A DNA stretch of 64,000 nucleotides from positions 79,146-143,145 of the forward strand of contig CAIPHS010000007.1 of the NCBI GenBank assembly GCA_903864915.1. The letters run 5' to 3'. Shown piece by piece: positions 1 through 8,139 of this stretch. The stretch is from an uncultured Candidatus Woesearchaeota archaeon (GTDB taxonomy: Archaea > Nanobdellota > Nanobdellia > UBA10117). Each line of letters begins with the position of its first letter. Positions within the stretch are counted from its first letter, which is position 1. The translations under genes and the position numbers were made by a program. The notes below the pieces were generated by a model. The model was not told the origin of the DNA, searched no databases, and saw nothing but the letters and a program-made list of their open reading frames with translations.

Positions 1-292
1 CTTCCCTCGTACAAGGGCTGCATAAGTTTGCGCCAAAAGGCCTTTGCACTGTTTTCCCAGTGCGGTTCATATGGCTGATTTTTATTGGCTTGTTCCTTGG
101 AATACCATGAAGATAATTCTTGCAAATGGCACAAAGTGGCTTTCCAGGCATCTTCTTTTCGTAGTGGACAACAGTAATGTTGCCAGGTGTCCTTCTTTGA
201 GTCCTGCGAAGTCCCCGTCTAGACTTAAAGCGAGGTTCTCCCCTCATTACAATTTTTGGTGCTCCGCGCGTGCGGTGCTTTATGTGTACCAT
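1..292 (-). CDS. rpl34e: Ribosomal protein L34e (eL34), C-terminus cut by window edge
   Basis: Large-subunit protein found only in archaea and eukaryotes. Translating the reverse strand from the ATG at 290-292 gives 97 codons open to the window edge. It has a basic N-terminus followed by the RRTPGNITVVHY and LCAICKNYLHGIPR blocks typical of eL34, and a second pair of cysteines near the edge (LCSPC), which completes a C4 zinc ribbon. It follows the DUF106 gene by 28 nt on the same strand, as in other archaea, where adk, DUF106 and L34e lie after secY. The stop codon lies outside the window. Confidence 0.9.
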   Translation of the reverse strand, partial: MVHIKHRTRGAPKIVMRGEPRFKSRRGLRRTQRRTPGNITVVHYEKKMPGKPLCAICKNYLHGIPRNKPIKISHMNRTGKTVQRPFGANLCSPCTRE

Positions 293-320
293 TTTTTGTT
301 TTCTTTCCTTTAATCTGCCT

Positions 321-767
321 CTAAACGACTTTTAAAGCCTTTCTAAATACGGTCGTAAACACCATTGACAATATGACGTAAGTCCCTACCCAACCAAGCC
401 CTGTCGCCAACTTGCTTAGCGGAAAATGGAATGACAAAGGAATAACAGTCAGGCCATTGTAAACCTTGCCAAGCAATGCAAATATAACCAAGAAAGGAAC
501 GATCGTGAGTATCATTGGCTTGAAGCTCTGTGACATCATCTTTGTGTTCAAAGGCATCAGCTTTCCCTGCAGCTCCGCAATTTTCTGCGGGTTAGTCCTA
601 TTAGCCTTCATTTCATCCTGCAGCTTCTTCATCTCTTCCTTTATGGCCTTCATCAGGGCCTGGTCTGTTGCATATTTGTAAACAAGTGTGCTGAACAAAG
701 CCAGCGCTGCAGAAATGCCAAGTATGGACAGAAACGCATGCTGTTGTAATAATGCAATTATCGCCAT
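321..767 (-). CDS. DUF106 / Oxa1-superfamily membrane protein (EMC3/TMCO1-like)
   Basis: 148-residue membrane protein with a hydrophobic segment near residues 10-30, a charged coiled-coil stretch (about 38-75, rich in K, E and Q) and two further membrane segments (about 83-105 and 120-142). This layout is that of archaeal DUF106 proteins, the archaeal relatives of YidC/Oxa1, EMC3 and TMCO1 that help insert membrane proteins. It lies directly downstream of secY, which fits a role beside the translocon. The adenylate kinase gene that often separates secY and this gene in archaea is absent. Confidence 0.85.
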   Translation of the reverse strand: MAIIALLQQHAFLSILGISAALALFSTLVYKYATDQALMKAIKEEMKKLQDEMKANRTNPQKIAELQGKLMPLNTKMMSQSFKPMILTIVPFLVIFALLGKVYNGLTVIPLSFHFPLSKLATGLGWVGTYVILSMVFTTVFRKALKVV

Positions 768-771
768 AGTA

Positions 772-2160
772 TCACTCGATTATCTTCCTCAAAGCAGGAT
801 GCATTTCAAAAGCGTGCTGCTTTGCAATATCTTCATACATCTTGTACATTATCATGACGGACAGCAATATACCCGTACCTCTGCTCAGCGCGCCGCCCAA
901 GTCTGCAAGCGCAGCCAGCAGGCCGACAACTGCCGCACCCATAACAGTCAGGGCAGGTATGTACCTGTTTAGTATGGATTCCAAAACACGAGGGTCTCGT
1001 CTGAATCCAGGTATCTGCAGGCCCGATGAAAGTATCTGCTTTGCCTGGGATGCTGCATCCATGTTCGCAGTCTTTACCCACAGGATTGAGAATATGATTG
1101 AACCAAATATCATGAAACCAATGTGAACAAGGGCCTGGCCGGCCATCGTCCATGTCGCGCTGCCTGTTATCAATGATGGCACGATGTCTGGCGAGAATAT
1201 CCACTTGACGAATCCTGTGCTTGGAGTGTTGCCTGAAAATGTACCAAGGATTGCATGGCCTGAATTCTGCAACAGCCTTGCCCAAAGCTGTATGTTAGCC
1301 ATCAATGCAGAGATCAATATTACTGGGATATTTGACGTGTAGATGAAACGCAGAGGCCATCGCATTCCGAAGCCTCTTACTCTTCCAAACGACAAAGGTA
1401 TCTCTATTTTCATCGCCTGCACATAAACCGCTATCATGAAGACCAGTATTGTAACAACGATACCAGATATTGCAAGCGTTGCGCCTGTGCTGTCGCTTGT
1501 TGCGAGTGCCTTGAAAAGATAAGGTATCGCACCAATAGGAACATCCGGATTTTGTGGTGATGGTAACGGGTTGAATGCTCTTACAAATATCTGGCTTGCA
1601 ACTCCTGCGACTATAAACAGGCTGATGCCTGAGCCGAATCCCCACTTGGAAACTACCTCATCCATCAAAACTATCAAATAACCGCCGACAAAAAGCTGGG
1701 CAATCAGCGCTGCCTGCATTAGCAAGTACTTAAACGTGCCCGCCAGCGCAGGGTCTGGGGCAAGTCCGCCCATCAGAACATAAACTGCGGATTCGAAGAT
1801 TATGAAGAATATTACTGCTATTTTCTGCATTGCCTGGAATTTTATCTTCCCTTCCTTCTGCGTCAAATCCAGACCGAGTATGCCGGCTCCCACAAGCAAC
1901 TGCATAACTATACTTGCGGTAACAATCGGGCCGATACCCAAGGATATTATCGAGCCAAACGATGCACCCAATATAATTGATAGATACTCAAACTGCTGTA
2001 GCGAATTTTGGCCAAGTCCTATCAAAGGAATATAGGATAATATGAAGAATAAAATTAAGGCCAGACCTGTCCATATAAGTTTCTTCTTGAAAGCCAGCTT
2101 TTGCACTTCAGGCTTCCTGACTTCAGGAAAGGCTTGTGATATTTTTGACCAGTCTACCAT
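772..2160 (-). CDS. secY: Preprotein translocase subunit SecY (Sec61 alpha)
   Basis: Pore-forming subunit of the protein-conducting channel, about 462 residues and ten predicted membrane segments. A plug-region motif (LGASFGSIISLGIGPIVTAS), a QLLVGAGI segment and a cytosolic loop ending RDPRVLESILNRYIPALT are typical of archaeal SecY. I start it at the ATG ending at 2160, because the in-frame upstream extension would lie wholly within rpl15 and the family begins with a short amphipathic helix like MVDWSKISQAFPEV. It sits 2 nt after rpl15 in the ribosomal operon. Confidence 0.97.
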   Translation of the reverse strand: MVDWSKISQAFPEVRKPEVQKLAFKKKLIWTGLALILFFILSYIPLIGLGQNSLQQFEYLSIILGASFGSIISLGIGPIVTASIVMQLLVGAGILGLDLTQKEGKIKFQAMQKIAVIFFIIFESAVYVLMGGLAPDPALAGTFKYLLMQAALIAQLFVGGYLIVLMDEVVSKWGFGSGISLFIVAGVASQIFVRAFNPLPSPQNPDVPIGAIPYLFKALATSDSTGATLAISGIVVTILVFMIAVYVQAMKIEIPLSFGRVRGFGMRWPLRFIYTSNIPVILISALMANIQLWARLLQNSGHAILGTFSGNTPSTGFVKWIFSPDIVPSLITGSATWTMAGQALVHIGFMIFGSIIFSILWVKTANMDAASQAKQILSSGLQIPGFRRDPRVLESILNRYIPALTVMGAAVVGLLAALADLGGALSRGTGILLSVMIMYKMYEDIAKQHAFEMHPALRKIIE

Positions 2161-2162
2161 AT

Positions 2163-2615
2163 TTATTCTTTTATGGCTACCGAGCCACCAGCTTTCTCTA
2201 TCTTTTGCTTGGCTTTTGTAGAACAACTTGAACAAATAACATTAAGCTTTTTGCTTGGCTTCCCTTCTGAAAGTATCTTGACAAAGCCAAGCTTGGTCAA
2301 ATCAACGGAATAAGCGTCTGCTTTTTTCTCTACGAGCTTATGCTGCTCGAATTCATGGAGTCTTTCTTCAATTTCCCGTATGTTGATAGTTATGATTGGG
2401 ATATTCACAATTCGCGAACGGACAGACATTCCGTGCTTGCCAATAGGCTGGATGCCCTGTGATAGGAAAAAAGTCTCGTGGTGCGCGCCTCTCTTGCCGC
2501 CGCCGCCTCCAGTGTATGCCTTGCTACCTTTGCCCCTGTGTCTTTTACCAAAGCCCCAACCGTGCGTTCGGCTTCCCCTCAGCTTCCTTGACTTCTTCTT
2601 TCGTCTGATTGGCAT
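2163..2615 (-). CDS. rpl15: Ribosomal protein uL15
   Basis: 150 residues. A basic glycine-rich N-terminus (RKLRGSRTHGWGFGKRHRGKG, then GGGGGKRG) threads into 23S rRNA and a globular C-terminal domain follows, the usual archaeal uL15 plan. The C-terminal part holds CSSCSTKAK, a pair of cysteines seen in several archaeal forms. It is 1 nt after rpl30 and 2 nt before secY, so it is clearly part of the operon. Confidence 0.97.
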   Translation of the reverse strand: MPIRRKKKSRKLRGSRTHGWGFGKRHRGKGSKAYTGGGGGKRGAHHETFFLSQGIQPIGKHGMSVRSRIVNIPIITINIREIEERLHEFEQHKLVEKKADAYSVDLTKLGFVKILSEGKPSKKLNVICSSCSTKAKQKIEKAGGSVAIKE

Positions 2616-2616
2616 T

Positions 2617-3093
2617 TTAGATCATCCTCTGCAATAGCTTGTTTATTTCTTTTCCCCTGTACCCCAAAGCTCCGCCTTCGGCATATGTCTTCTTAATGCC
2701 AATTCGCTCGAAGCCACCTATTGGAGGGTGAAGCCTGAAGAACTGCTTCATTCCAGGTACATCCTTGAGCTCTGCTTTGAAATTTGCAAAATCATCTGAG
2801 AATTTCTGGAAATCAGTCTTTGCGTTTGCCTTGAGATATTCTTCCGTCACTGGCTTGTTGCCTGCTAGTCTTCCTCTCATTTTCATGAGTTTTAAGAACG
2901 TATCCTTGTCAAGCTCGCCGAATGTGACAAAATCTTTCACTCTTTGCACCATTCCCAACATACATGGTGAGCTTGGGAACACGCCGCAATAATTTTTCTT
3001 GTAAAGCCTCAGCAATTTAAAAGTCTGGCGAACATGGCAGCTAAGCCCGACGTCCCCGCGTACTCTTATCACTGCAATTCTTACTTGTTCCAT
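2617..3093 (-). CDS. rpl30: Ribosomal protein uL30 (archaeal L30/L7e type)
   Basis: 158 residues with the archaeal L30 fold: N-terminal ferredoxin-like core (VRIAVIRVRGDVGL, LRLYKKNYC), the MLGMVQRVKDFVTFGE motif, and the C-terminal archaeal/eukaryotic extension ending FRLHPPIGGFERIGIKK with a glycine-rich tail. Bacterial L30 is only about 60 residues, so the length itself marks it as archaeal. It lies 7 nt downstream of rps5. Confidence 0.97.
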   Translation of the reverse strand: MEQVRIAVIRVRGDVGLSCHVRQTFKLLRLYKKNYCGVFPSSPCMLGMVQRVKDFVTFGELDKDTFLKLMKMRGRLAGNKPVTEEYLKANAKTDFQKFSDDFANFKAELKDVPGMKQFFRLHPPIGGFERIGIKKTYAEGGALGYRGKEINKLLQRMI

Positions 3094-3100
3094 TTTATTA

Positions 3101-3880
3101 TCAGATTGAACCTCGATTCAGCTTGTAGCTCTTGCTGCGCATCTCTGCACCCTTCTTTAATGCTTCGAAAGTTGCAAGTATGAAGTTTCCTCTGTGTCTT
3201 GTCTGTCCCCAGGTTTTTGCCCAGACGTCCTTGTAGCCTGCCGCTTTCAGCAGCTTCTTGATTTCGTTCTCGCAGACAAGGCCGGTTCCCTTAGGAGCGG
3301 GCATTAATCTTACAGCGACAGATCCTGCTTTGCCTTCAATCTTGTAAGGCAATGAATGTGGCTCGCCGCAATTGCATTTCCACGAACCGCAGCCACGGAC
3401 AATTTCAATCATGTTCAGTCTGGCATTCCTCAATGCTTTGTCTCTGGCAGGCATGGATTCTTTCGCCTTGCCCTTGCCAATGCCAACATAGCCATCGTTG
3501 TTGCCAACTATTGCGAGCGCTGCGAAATTTGGTTTGTTGCCCTCAGCGGTTTTTTTCTGCGTCTGCTTTATCAGACGGCGTTTTCCACCACCGAATTTTC
3601 CCCTCGCTTGCCCAATCAGCACAAAGTCACTGAATAGATTAGGAACTAGAGTATCAACTATTACTGCTTCTTTTATCTTGTAACCTTTGTCGAAAATTTC
3701 CTTTAAGCTTGTTATTTGCCCTGTTGCCACCATTCGGCCCAAGTCCGTCTTGTAAGCGAATTTTGGTACTGCGCTCTCTGCCTTGGCAACTTCTTCAGCT
3801 TCAGCCTTCTTCATCTCTCCAGGCTTTACAGCGGAGACAGATTCTTTCGGTTTGTCATATAATTTTTTTTGTTGCGCCAT
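3101..3880 (-). CDS. rps5: Ribosomal protein uS5 with N-terminal extension
   Basis: 259 residues. The double-stranded RNA-binding-like S5 N-domain is visible (FSDFVLIGQARGKFGGGKRR, then AALAIVGNNDGYVGIGKGKA) and the C-domain follows (SVAVRLMPAPKGTGLVCENE, LKAAGYKDVWAKTWGQTRHR). The cysteine-containing insert GCGSWKCNCGEPHSLPYK is typical of archaeal S5. The first 40 or so residues are a charged extension rich in K, E and A that I do not see as part of the core. It is in the operon, 1 nt after rpl18. Confidence 0.97.
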   Translation of the reverse strand: MAQQKKLYDKPKESVSAVKPGEMKKAEAEEVAKAESAVPKFAYKTDLGRMVATGQITSLKEIFDKGYKIKEAVIVDTLVPNLFSDFVLIGQARGKFGGGKRRLIKQTQKKTAEGNKPNFAALAIVGNNDGYVGIGKGKAKESMPARDKALRNARLNMIEIVRGCGSWKCNCGEPHSLPYKIEGKAGSVAVRLMPAPKGTGLVCENEIKKLLKAAGYKDVWAKTWGQTRHRGNFILATFEALKKGAEMRSKSYKLNRGSI

Positions 3881-3881
3881 T

Positions 3882-4385
3882 TTACTTCAGTATTTTGGCT
3901 TTTACAGCCTCGAAATCTTTTGGAATATCTTTCTTGAGATGTGCAAGGATATGTTTTCCCGCAATCCTGTCTGCCTGTATCATGCTTGCATCAAACTGAA
4001 CTTTCAGACCCCCATCAATCGCGCCTTTTACTGCTGCAAAGACTTTTGCCCCTTTTGCCGCATTATGCAGGCCAATGTCTGCAATCGCTACTTGCGCCTT
4101 GCCTTTTGCCAATTTCCCAGCAAGCAATCCTACCAAATAAGCTGCCGGAGTGTTCTTGTAGCTGTGATTCCAGCCAAACCCCTTCAGCTTTGCAGAATTG
4201 ACGGTAAGCAAAGTTTTGTCGCCTGCGACATCATAACTTGTGATTTGCACAGTAACAAACTTGTTTGATTTTCTCACGATAAGGCGAGGCATTCCTGATT
4301 GCAGGAGCTTCACTCTCTTTTGATAATTCGTTTTACCTTCGCGTCTTCTTCTGAACCTAACTGCATATCTTGGTCCACTAGCCAT
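3882..4385 (-). CDS. rpl18: Ribosomal protein uL18
   Basis: 167 residues; 5S rRNA-binding protein of the central protuberance. The N-terminal RNA-binding segment (YAVRFRRRREGKTNYQKRVKLL) and the archaeal motif NTPAAYLVGLLAGKLA are present, followed by an LHNAAKGAKVFAAVKGAIDGG block. Its start overlaps the last 8 nt of the unknown 116-aa gene, implying translational coupling across that insert. It would bind the 5S rRNA encoded separately at 45440. Confidence 0.97.
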   Translation of the reverse strand: MASGPRYAVRFRRRREGKTNYQKRVKLLQSGMPRLIVRKSNKFVTVQITSYDVAGDKTLLTVNSAKLKGFGWNHSYKNTPAAYLVGLLAGKLAKGKAQVAIADIGLHNAAKGAKVFAAVKGAIDGGLKVQFDASMIQADRIAGKHILAHLKKDIPKDFEAVKAKILK

Positions 4386-4728
4386 TTATTACATCTCCAT
4401 AAATAGCAAAATATTCAATCCGCATGCTCTCTAATGTTTTTGAAGTTATTTCTTTGTCAAAAGTTGCCTCTTTCAAAGCAGTGCTTAAAATGTGATAAGC
4501 AACTGCAGGCGCTACATCTTTAACCGCAAAATGACTTTCAACTTTAAGTGCAAACTCTATTTCGTCTTCGTTACTGTGCTGATACACATTAATTACGCTG
4601 TCCATCCATTCTTCAAGGTCTACGCTGCCGTTTTTTATACGATCTACCAAAGTCGGAGCTTTACTCAGCAACTTATCTATCTCTGCCTTGTATTCCACAT
4701 ATTCTCTATCTGCTGGTTGGACGCTCAT
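4378..4728 (-). CDS. Unknown 116-aa protein embedded between rpl19e and rpl18
   Basis: I do not recognise a family. The protein is acidic and predicted mainly alpha-helical with no membrane segment and no cysteine pairs (it opens MSVQPADREYVEYKAEIDKL). It replaces the usual direct L19e-L18 junction: its ATG overlaps the rpl19e stop as ATGA (4725-4728), and its 3' end overlaps the rpl18 start by 8 nt. The tight overlaps on both sides show it is translated with the ribosomal proteins, so it is a real gene. A ribosome-associated or assembly role is only inference from position. Its acidity is unlike a typical rRNA-binding protein. Confidence 0.8.
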   Translation of the reverse strand: MSVQPADREYVEYKAEIDKLLSKAPTLVDRIKNGSVDLEEWMDSVINVYQHSNEDEIEFALKVESHFAVKDVAPAVAYHILSTALKEATFDKEITSKTLESMRIEYFAIYGDVING

Positions 4729-5183
4729 TTCTTGGCTCCTATGAACAAATTATTCTGCTTGATGTAAAACAGCATGTGGCCCTTGTCCCTGAAGAAATTG
4801 CCTTTTGCCTTTCTGTAAATATCATTGTAAACCTGCTGCGTCACCTGGTCTGTGGATTTCAGATGTTTCAGAGCAGCGCGCATCAGCCTAATCTTCCTTA
4901 TCCAGACCAGCTTGTGAGGCATACGTGCGGACTTTCCACCCTTCCTGCCTCCAGGCCCTCTTTGTCTGCCTCTTTTCTTCTGAGCATTCCTTGTTTTTGC
5001 TCGTATGCGTGAAGGTGACCTTGTCGGAAGTATCCTTATTGCGCCACTTTTAATCAGCGTTCGGATGTCTGCCTTTGTTATGGCATCCTTTATTTCGCCA
5101 ACCCTTTCTGGAACCAGGATTATTCTTTCTGTCCCAGCGTGTGCGACCTTTGCTGCCAGTCTTTTTTGGTTAGATATGTTCAT
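4725..5183 (-). CDS. rpl19e: Ribosomal protein eL19
   Basis: 152 residues, archaeal/eukaryotic-specific large-subunit protein. It begins with the QKRLAAKVAHAG segment, includes the basic stretch (RTRAKTRNAQKKRGRQRGPG-like region, then GRKGGKSARMPHK) and the WIRKIRLMRAALKHL helix typical of L19e. Start overlaps the rpl32e stop by 4 nt and its stop overlaps the next gene by 4 nt. Confidence 0.97.
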   Translation of the reverse strand: MNISNQKRLAAKVAHAGTERIILVPERVGEIKDAITKADIRTLIKSGAIRILPTRSPSRIRAKTRNAQKKRGRQRGPGGRKGGKSARMPHKLVWIRKIRLMRAALKHLKSTDQVTQQVYNDIYRKAKGNFFRDKGHMLFYIKQNNLFIGAKK

Positions 5184-5734
5184 TTTGCCTTTTCCTGCTT
5201 CTTGGCTTCAGGTTTCGTTTGAGTTTTAGGTTTTGCTTCCACTTTTGGTTCTGGCTTCTTTTCTGCCGCTTTTATTTCAGATTTCTGCTTCGCTGTCAAA
5301 GATTTCATCTCTTTCTTTGCTTTCATCTTTAATTCAAGGTTCGTTACGAACTTTTCAGCATTGATATTCACGAATGTGAGTTTCTTCTGCACGGCTGCCT
5401 TCAGAATTTCATACCTTTTCTTGTCGCCAATCTTGCCGCTCAGTATTCCAACCTCTGTTTTCGGGTTGAATTTTTCCAGATCTGACAAGTTCTCAACATA
5501 GAAGAACATTGCACCGCTCTTGTGCAGTCCCCGGACTTCTGCAGGGTTCCTGTAACCTACCAAAACTACCTTCCTATGCCCGTGAATGCGCATTCGCATC
5601 TTGCTATGGTATCCTTTTGGTGCGCGCCAGAAATCATCCTGCACTTTTTTTCTGAAGTGATAGTTCTGCCTGAGGAACTTCGGTCTACGCTTGTTCATTT
5701 CCTTCCTCTGCTCCAATAATCTTGTTTCAGCCAT
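5180..5734 (-). CDS. rpl32e: Ribosomal protein eL32 with long charged C-terminal tail
   Basis: 184 residues. The core (about 15-140) has the L32e signatures FLRQNYHFRKKVQDDFWRAP, RKVVLVGYRNPAEVRGLHKSG and a C-terminal segment for rRNA contact. Residues from about 143 on form a low-complexity tail rich in K, P, E and A (KPEPKVEAKPKTQTKPEAKK), not part of the usual L32e core. This tail may be a lineage-specific unstructured extension. One nt downstream of rpl6. Confidence 0.96.
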   Translation of the reverse strand: MAETRLLEQRKEMNKRRPKFLRQNYHFRKKVQDDFWRAPKGYHSKMRMRIHGHRKVVLVGYRNPAEVRGLHKSGAMFFYVENLSDLEKFNPKTEVGILSGKIGDKKRYEILKAAVQKKLTFVNINAEKFVTNLELKMKAKKEMKSLTAKQKSEIKAAEKKPEPKVEAKPKTQTKPEAKKQEKAK

Positions 5735-5735
5735 T

Positions 5736-6290
5736 TTACTTTGGTTTTTGGATTATGTAAATTCCATCCTGAAAGACACGCCTGTCCCTGTTGGTTATTC
5801 TTGTGCTTCGTTCTATCAGCGAGGCTATTTTGCCGGCCAGCTCAAGGTCTGCAGACTCAATATCTACAAACTCGCCATGTATGGAAACTTTTGCGCCAGC
5901 AGGCAACTTTACTTTCCGGGCCTTCTTCTCGCCAAGGAAATTCTGGACTAAAAATTCAGAACCGACAACGGAAACAGTTACTGGAAAATGTGTAAAAACG
6001 ACTTTGAGCTTGAAGATAAACGGCTTTTGCGCGCCCGCAAGCATGTTTTTAATATGAGAATTGAAGGTGCCCGCAATCATCCTTGAATCGGCAGACTTGC
6101 CTTTCGCTTTTACGTGAACTTTGTTCCCATCCAAATGAATATCTACGTTCTTTGATGGGAAAGGTCGCTCTGTCTGTCCAGCAGGACCTTTTACAATTAT
6201 GTTGCCTTTCTCCAAATGAAACTGTACTCCGGTAGGTATGTCAATTAAATAAATCCTTTCCTTAACAGGCGTTGCTGGTTTAGTAGACAT
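5736..6290 (-). CDS. rpl6: Ribosomal protein uL6
   Basis: About 184 residues with the two tandem L6 domains: domain 1 opens IDIPTGVQFHLEKGNIIVKG, and domain 2 has the archaeal motif HFPVTVSVVGSEFLVQNFLG and ends ITNRDRRVFQDGIYIIQKPK. I start it at the ATG ending at 6290 (MSTKPATPVKE), giving an 11-nt overlap with rps8. A longer in-frame start would extend further into rps8. Confidence 0.97.
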   Translation of the reverse strand: MSTKPATPVKERIYLIDIPTGVQFHLEKGNIIVKGPAGQTERPFPSKNVDIHLDGNKVHVKAKGKSADSRMIAGTFNSHIKNMLAGAQKPFIFKLKVVFTHFPVTVSVVGSEFLVQNFLGEKKARKVKLPAGAKVSIHGEFVDIESADLELAGKIASLIERSTRITNRDRRVFQDGIYIIQKPK

Positions 6291-6669
6291 ATGCCAGAAT
6301 AACACCCCCGCGATTGGTTTCTTTTGCGTCCAAGTGCGTCATTATGCCTTTGGAGGTTGATACTATGAGCCTGCCAAAATCCTTTGCTGGAAGATACCTC
6401 TTTTCAAACCGCTCAAATTCACCTAACGTTGCAGAAAATCTCGGCTTTACTACGCCGATATTGTTAATCAGATTGCTTAGCTTGACTTTTGCCTGTCCGC
6501 CTCGCTTGTCATCTAAAACTTCGAAAGCCTCAATATAGCCTTCCTTTTTAAGAACTTCAAAAACTTTCACAACTACTTTAGAAATAGGTCTAACTATGAC
6601 TTCCTTCTGACCTTTGTCCTTTACGTTCTTCAACGCGTTCAGCGCGTCTGCCAACACATCATGTCTCAT
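6280..6669 (-). CDS. rps8: Ribosomal protein uS8
   Basis: 129 residues, binds helix 21 of 16S rRNA. N-terminus MRHDVLADALNALKN matches the archaeal MxxDxLADALNxIxN pattern and the C-terminus KGIMTHLDAKETNRGGVILAYVY matches the conserved STSxGIMTHxEA...GGxLLAYVY ending. Its stop overlaps the rpl6 start region. Confidence 0.97.
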   Translation of the reverse strand: MRHDVLADALNALKNVKDKGQKEVIVRPISKVVVKVFEVLKKEGYIEAFEVLDDKRGGQAKVKLSNLINNIGVVKPRFSATLGEFERFEKRYLPAKDFGRLIVSTSKGIMTHLDAKETNRGGVILAYVY

Positions 6670-6686
6670 GTTTTTCCATCGTTGCG

Positions 6687-6905
6687 TTAACGCAACTTCT
6701 TAAACCCAAGTTCCTTGGCGACTTCCCTGAAGCAGCGGCCGCAAACATTCAAATTATATTTCGCTATGTGTCTGCGCGTCCCACCGCATCTTATGCAGAT
6801 GGTCAGTCTTTGCCCGTATTTTCGAGGTTTAGGAACGTTATGTTTAAGGAAGCGTTGGCGCTTTGTTTTACCAACAATGATCTTGTCTTGGACAGGTCGT
6901 TTCAT
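6687..6905 (-). CDS. rps14: Ribosomal protein uS14, zinc-binding
   Basis: 72 residues, somewhat longer than the usual ~55 owing to an N-terminal basic extension (MKRPVQDKIIVGKTKRQRF). Zinc ligands C37, C40, C55 and C58 are all present (CIRCGG and CGRCFREVAKELGFKK). Downstream of rpl5 by 1 nt. The longer N-terminus may be lineage-specific. Confidence 0.95.
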   Translation of the reverse strand: MKRPVQDKIIVGKTKRQRFLKHNVPKPRKYGQRLTICIRCGGTRRHIAKYNLNVCGRCFREVAKELGFKKLR

Positions 6906-6906
6906 T

Positions 6907-7428
6907 TTACTCTTTTTCCCTTTCTTTTACACCAAATTTGGCCTGCGCCCATGCGAAGGCTTCATCACCTGTGATTATGTGTGAGGAGCCGATTTTAGCC
7001 TTTTTAATCTTTCTCCTTGCCACCCTGAAGCCCCTTCTCTTCAAGGAAACAATTACATCAAGGCCAATAATACCTATCTTCGGATCGTATTTTACTTCGG
7101 GAATATCTACGTATTCCTTGATTCCGAATGAAAAACCATTAACAGTAAATGACTTTCGAGGTAATGCAAAATCGACTGCAGTCAGCAGCCTTCTCAAGAG
7201 TTCTATAGTTTCTTTGCCTCTCATCTTTACCCTAGCACCTATTGGCAGGCCAGGCCTGATTTTCCACGTTGGGATTCTCTTCTTGGCGAGTGATTTGATT
7301 ACCTTTTTGCCAGAAATCTTGCTTAGAAGTAAGATTGCTTTTTCTGTGCCTTCCGCCTCGGTGCCTGAACCAATATTCAGAGTGACAGAATCCACTAAAA
7401 CCTCCCGCATCTTGTTTTCGGTAGTCAT
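6907..7428 (-). CDS. rpl5: Ribosomal protein uL5
   Basis: 173 residues; binds 5S rRNA with uL18. Signatures seen: VTLNIGSGTEAEGTEKA near the N-terminus, KRIPTWKIRPGLPIGARVKMRG in the middle, and the C-terminal FGIKEYVDIPEVKYDPKIGI followed by a basic segment. The start overlaps the rps4e stop by 4 nt. Confidence 0.97.
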   Translation of the reverse strand: MTTENKMREVLVDSVTLNIGSGTEAEGTEKAILLLSKISGKKVIKSLAKKRIPTWKIRPGLPIGARVKMRGKETIELLRRLLTAVDFALPRKSFTVNGFSFGIKEYVDIPEVKYDPKIGIIGLDVIVSLKRRGFRVARRKIKKAKIGSSHIITGDEAFAWAQAKFGVKEREKE

Positions 7429-8138
7429 AGTAATTTGATTTCAGGTTTGCCTTTCCCCACTATAAAAATCTCCTTGACTGGAATCTTGAGCTTCTTGTCC
7501 TCAGAATCTGCAAGCACGAACTTTTTCTTTCGTAGGACTCCTTCCTCTTCAAAATTCTTTATCTCAACAACAGAACCTGCATGCTCGCCACCAGCGACAT
7601 AAGCCACGCAGCCTTTCTCCAGCTTGATATGCTTTGATGGCTTGTTTGTTTTAGTATCAAAGAAAATTGCGTCGCCGACTTTGTAAGAGTCGCTTTCCGC
7701 TATGAACATCCAGCCATTTGACAGATGTATCTGCTGCTTGCCGCCCTTTATTGTAGTTTTGCTGGCAATTTTTGTAACAATTATGTGTGCTTCTGAAGCA
7801 GGTATCTCAACAAGTTGCAACTGCCCTTTTGAGTTTATCAGCATCCTGTAAGTCTTGTTGTATTTCTGTATCTGGAGTGTATCAAAAAGCCCGACTGGGA
7901 ATCTAACTTCTTTTCTTACTTTGCTATTAACAAGGACAAAACCTTGCTGCAAAACCCTCTTGACTTCGTCTTTGTTTTTTGCAAGTTTCAAAATATCCGT
8001 AAGGCAAACCTGCAAAGGCATGGAAAACATTAAGCTGTGAGTGCCTGGAACTGGCTTGGCTACCCATTTTGACCTTTTCCTTTCTATCGGCCACGTCTTC
8101 GGGGCTGCCAATCTTGACAAGTGTTTTTGTTTTGACAT
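7425..8138 (-). CDS. rps4e: Ribosomal protein eS4
   Basis: 237 residues from the ATG ending at 8138 (MSKQKHLSRLAAPKTWPIER), the conserved archaeal start. An upstream in-frame ATG would overlap rpl24 and is less likely. Order of domains: N-terminal S4e segment, S4-like RNA-binding region (VLVNSKVRKEVRFPVGLFDT), central S4e domain and a C-terminal KOW domain (KGCVAYVAGGEHAGSVVEIK). 1 nt after rpl24. Confidence 0.97.
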   Translation of the reverse strand: MSKQKHLSRLAAPKTWPIERKRSKWVAKPVPGTHSLMFSMPLQVCLTDILKLAKNKDEVKRVLQQGFVLVNSKVRKEVRFPVGLFDTLQIQKYNKTYRMLINSKGQLQLVEIPASEAHIIVTKIASKTTIKGGKQQIHLSNGWMFIAESDSYKVGDAIFFDTKTNKPSKHIKLEKGCVAYVAGGEHAGSVVEIKNFEEEGVLRKKKFVLADSEDKKLKIPVKEIFIVGKGKPEIKLL

Positions 8139-8139
8139 T

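Noticed and set aside
44-313. Plus-strand ORF at the window start
   Set aside because: It is a shadow of rpl34e on the other strand, which matches the family.
3352-3637. Plus-strand ORFs opposite rps5
   Set aside because: They are overlapped by a strong ribosomal-protein gene and show no family similarity.
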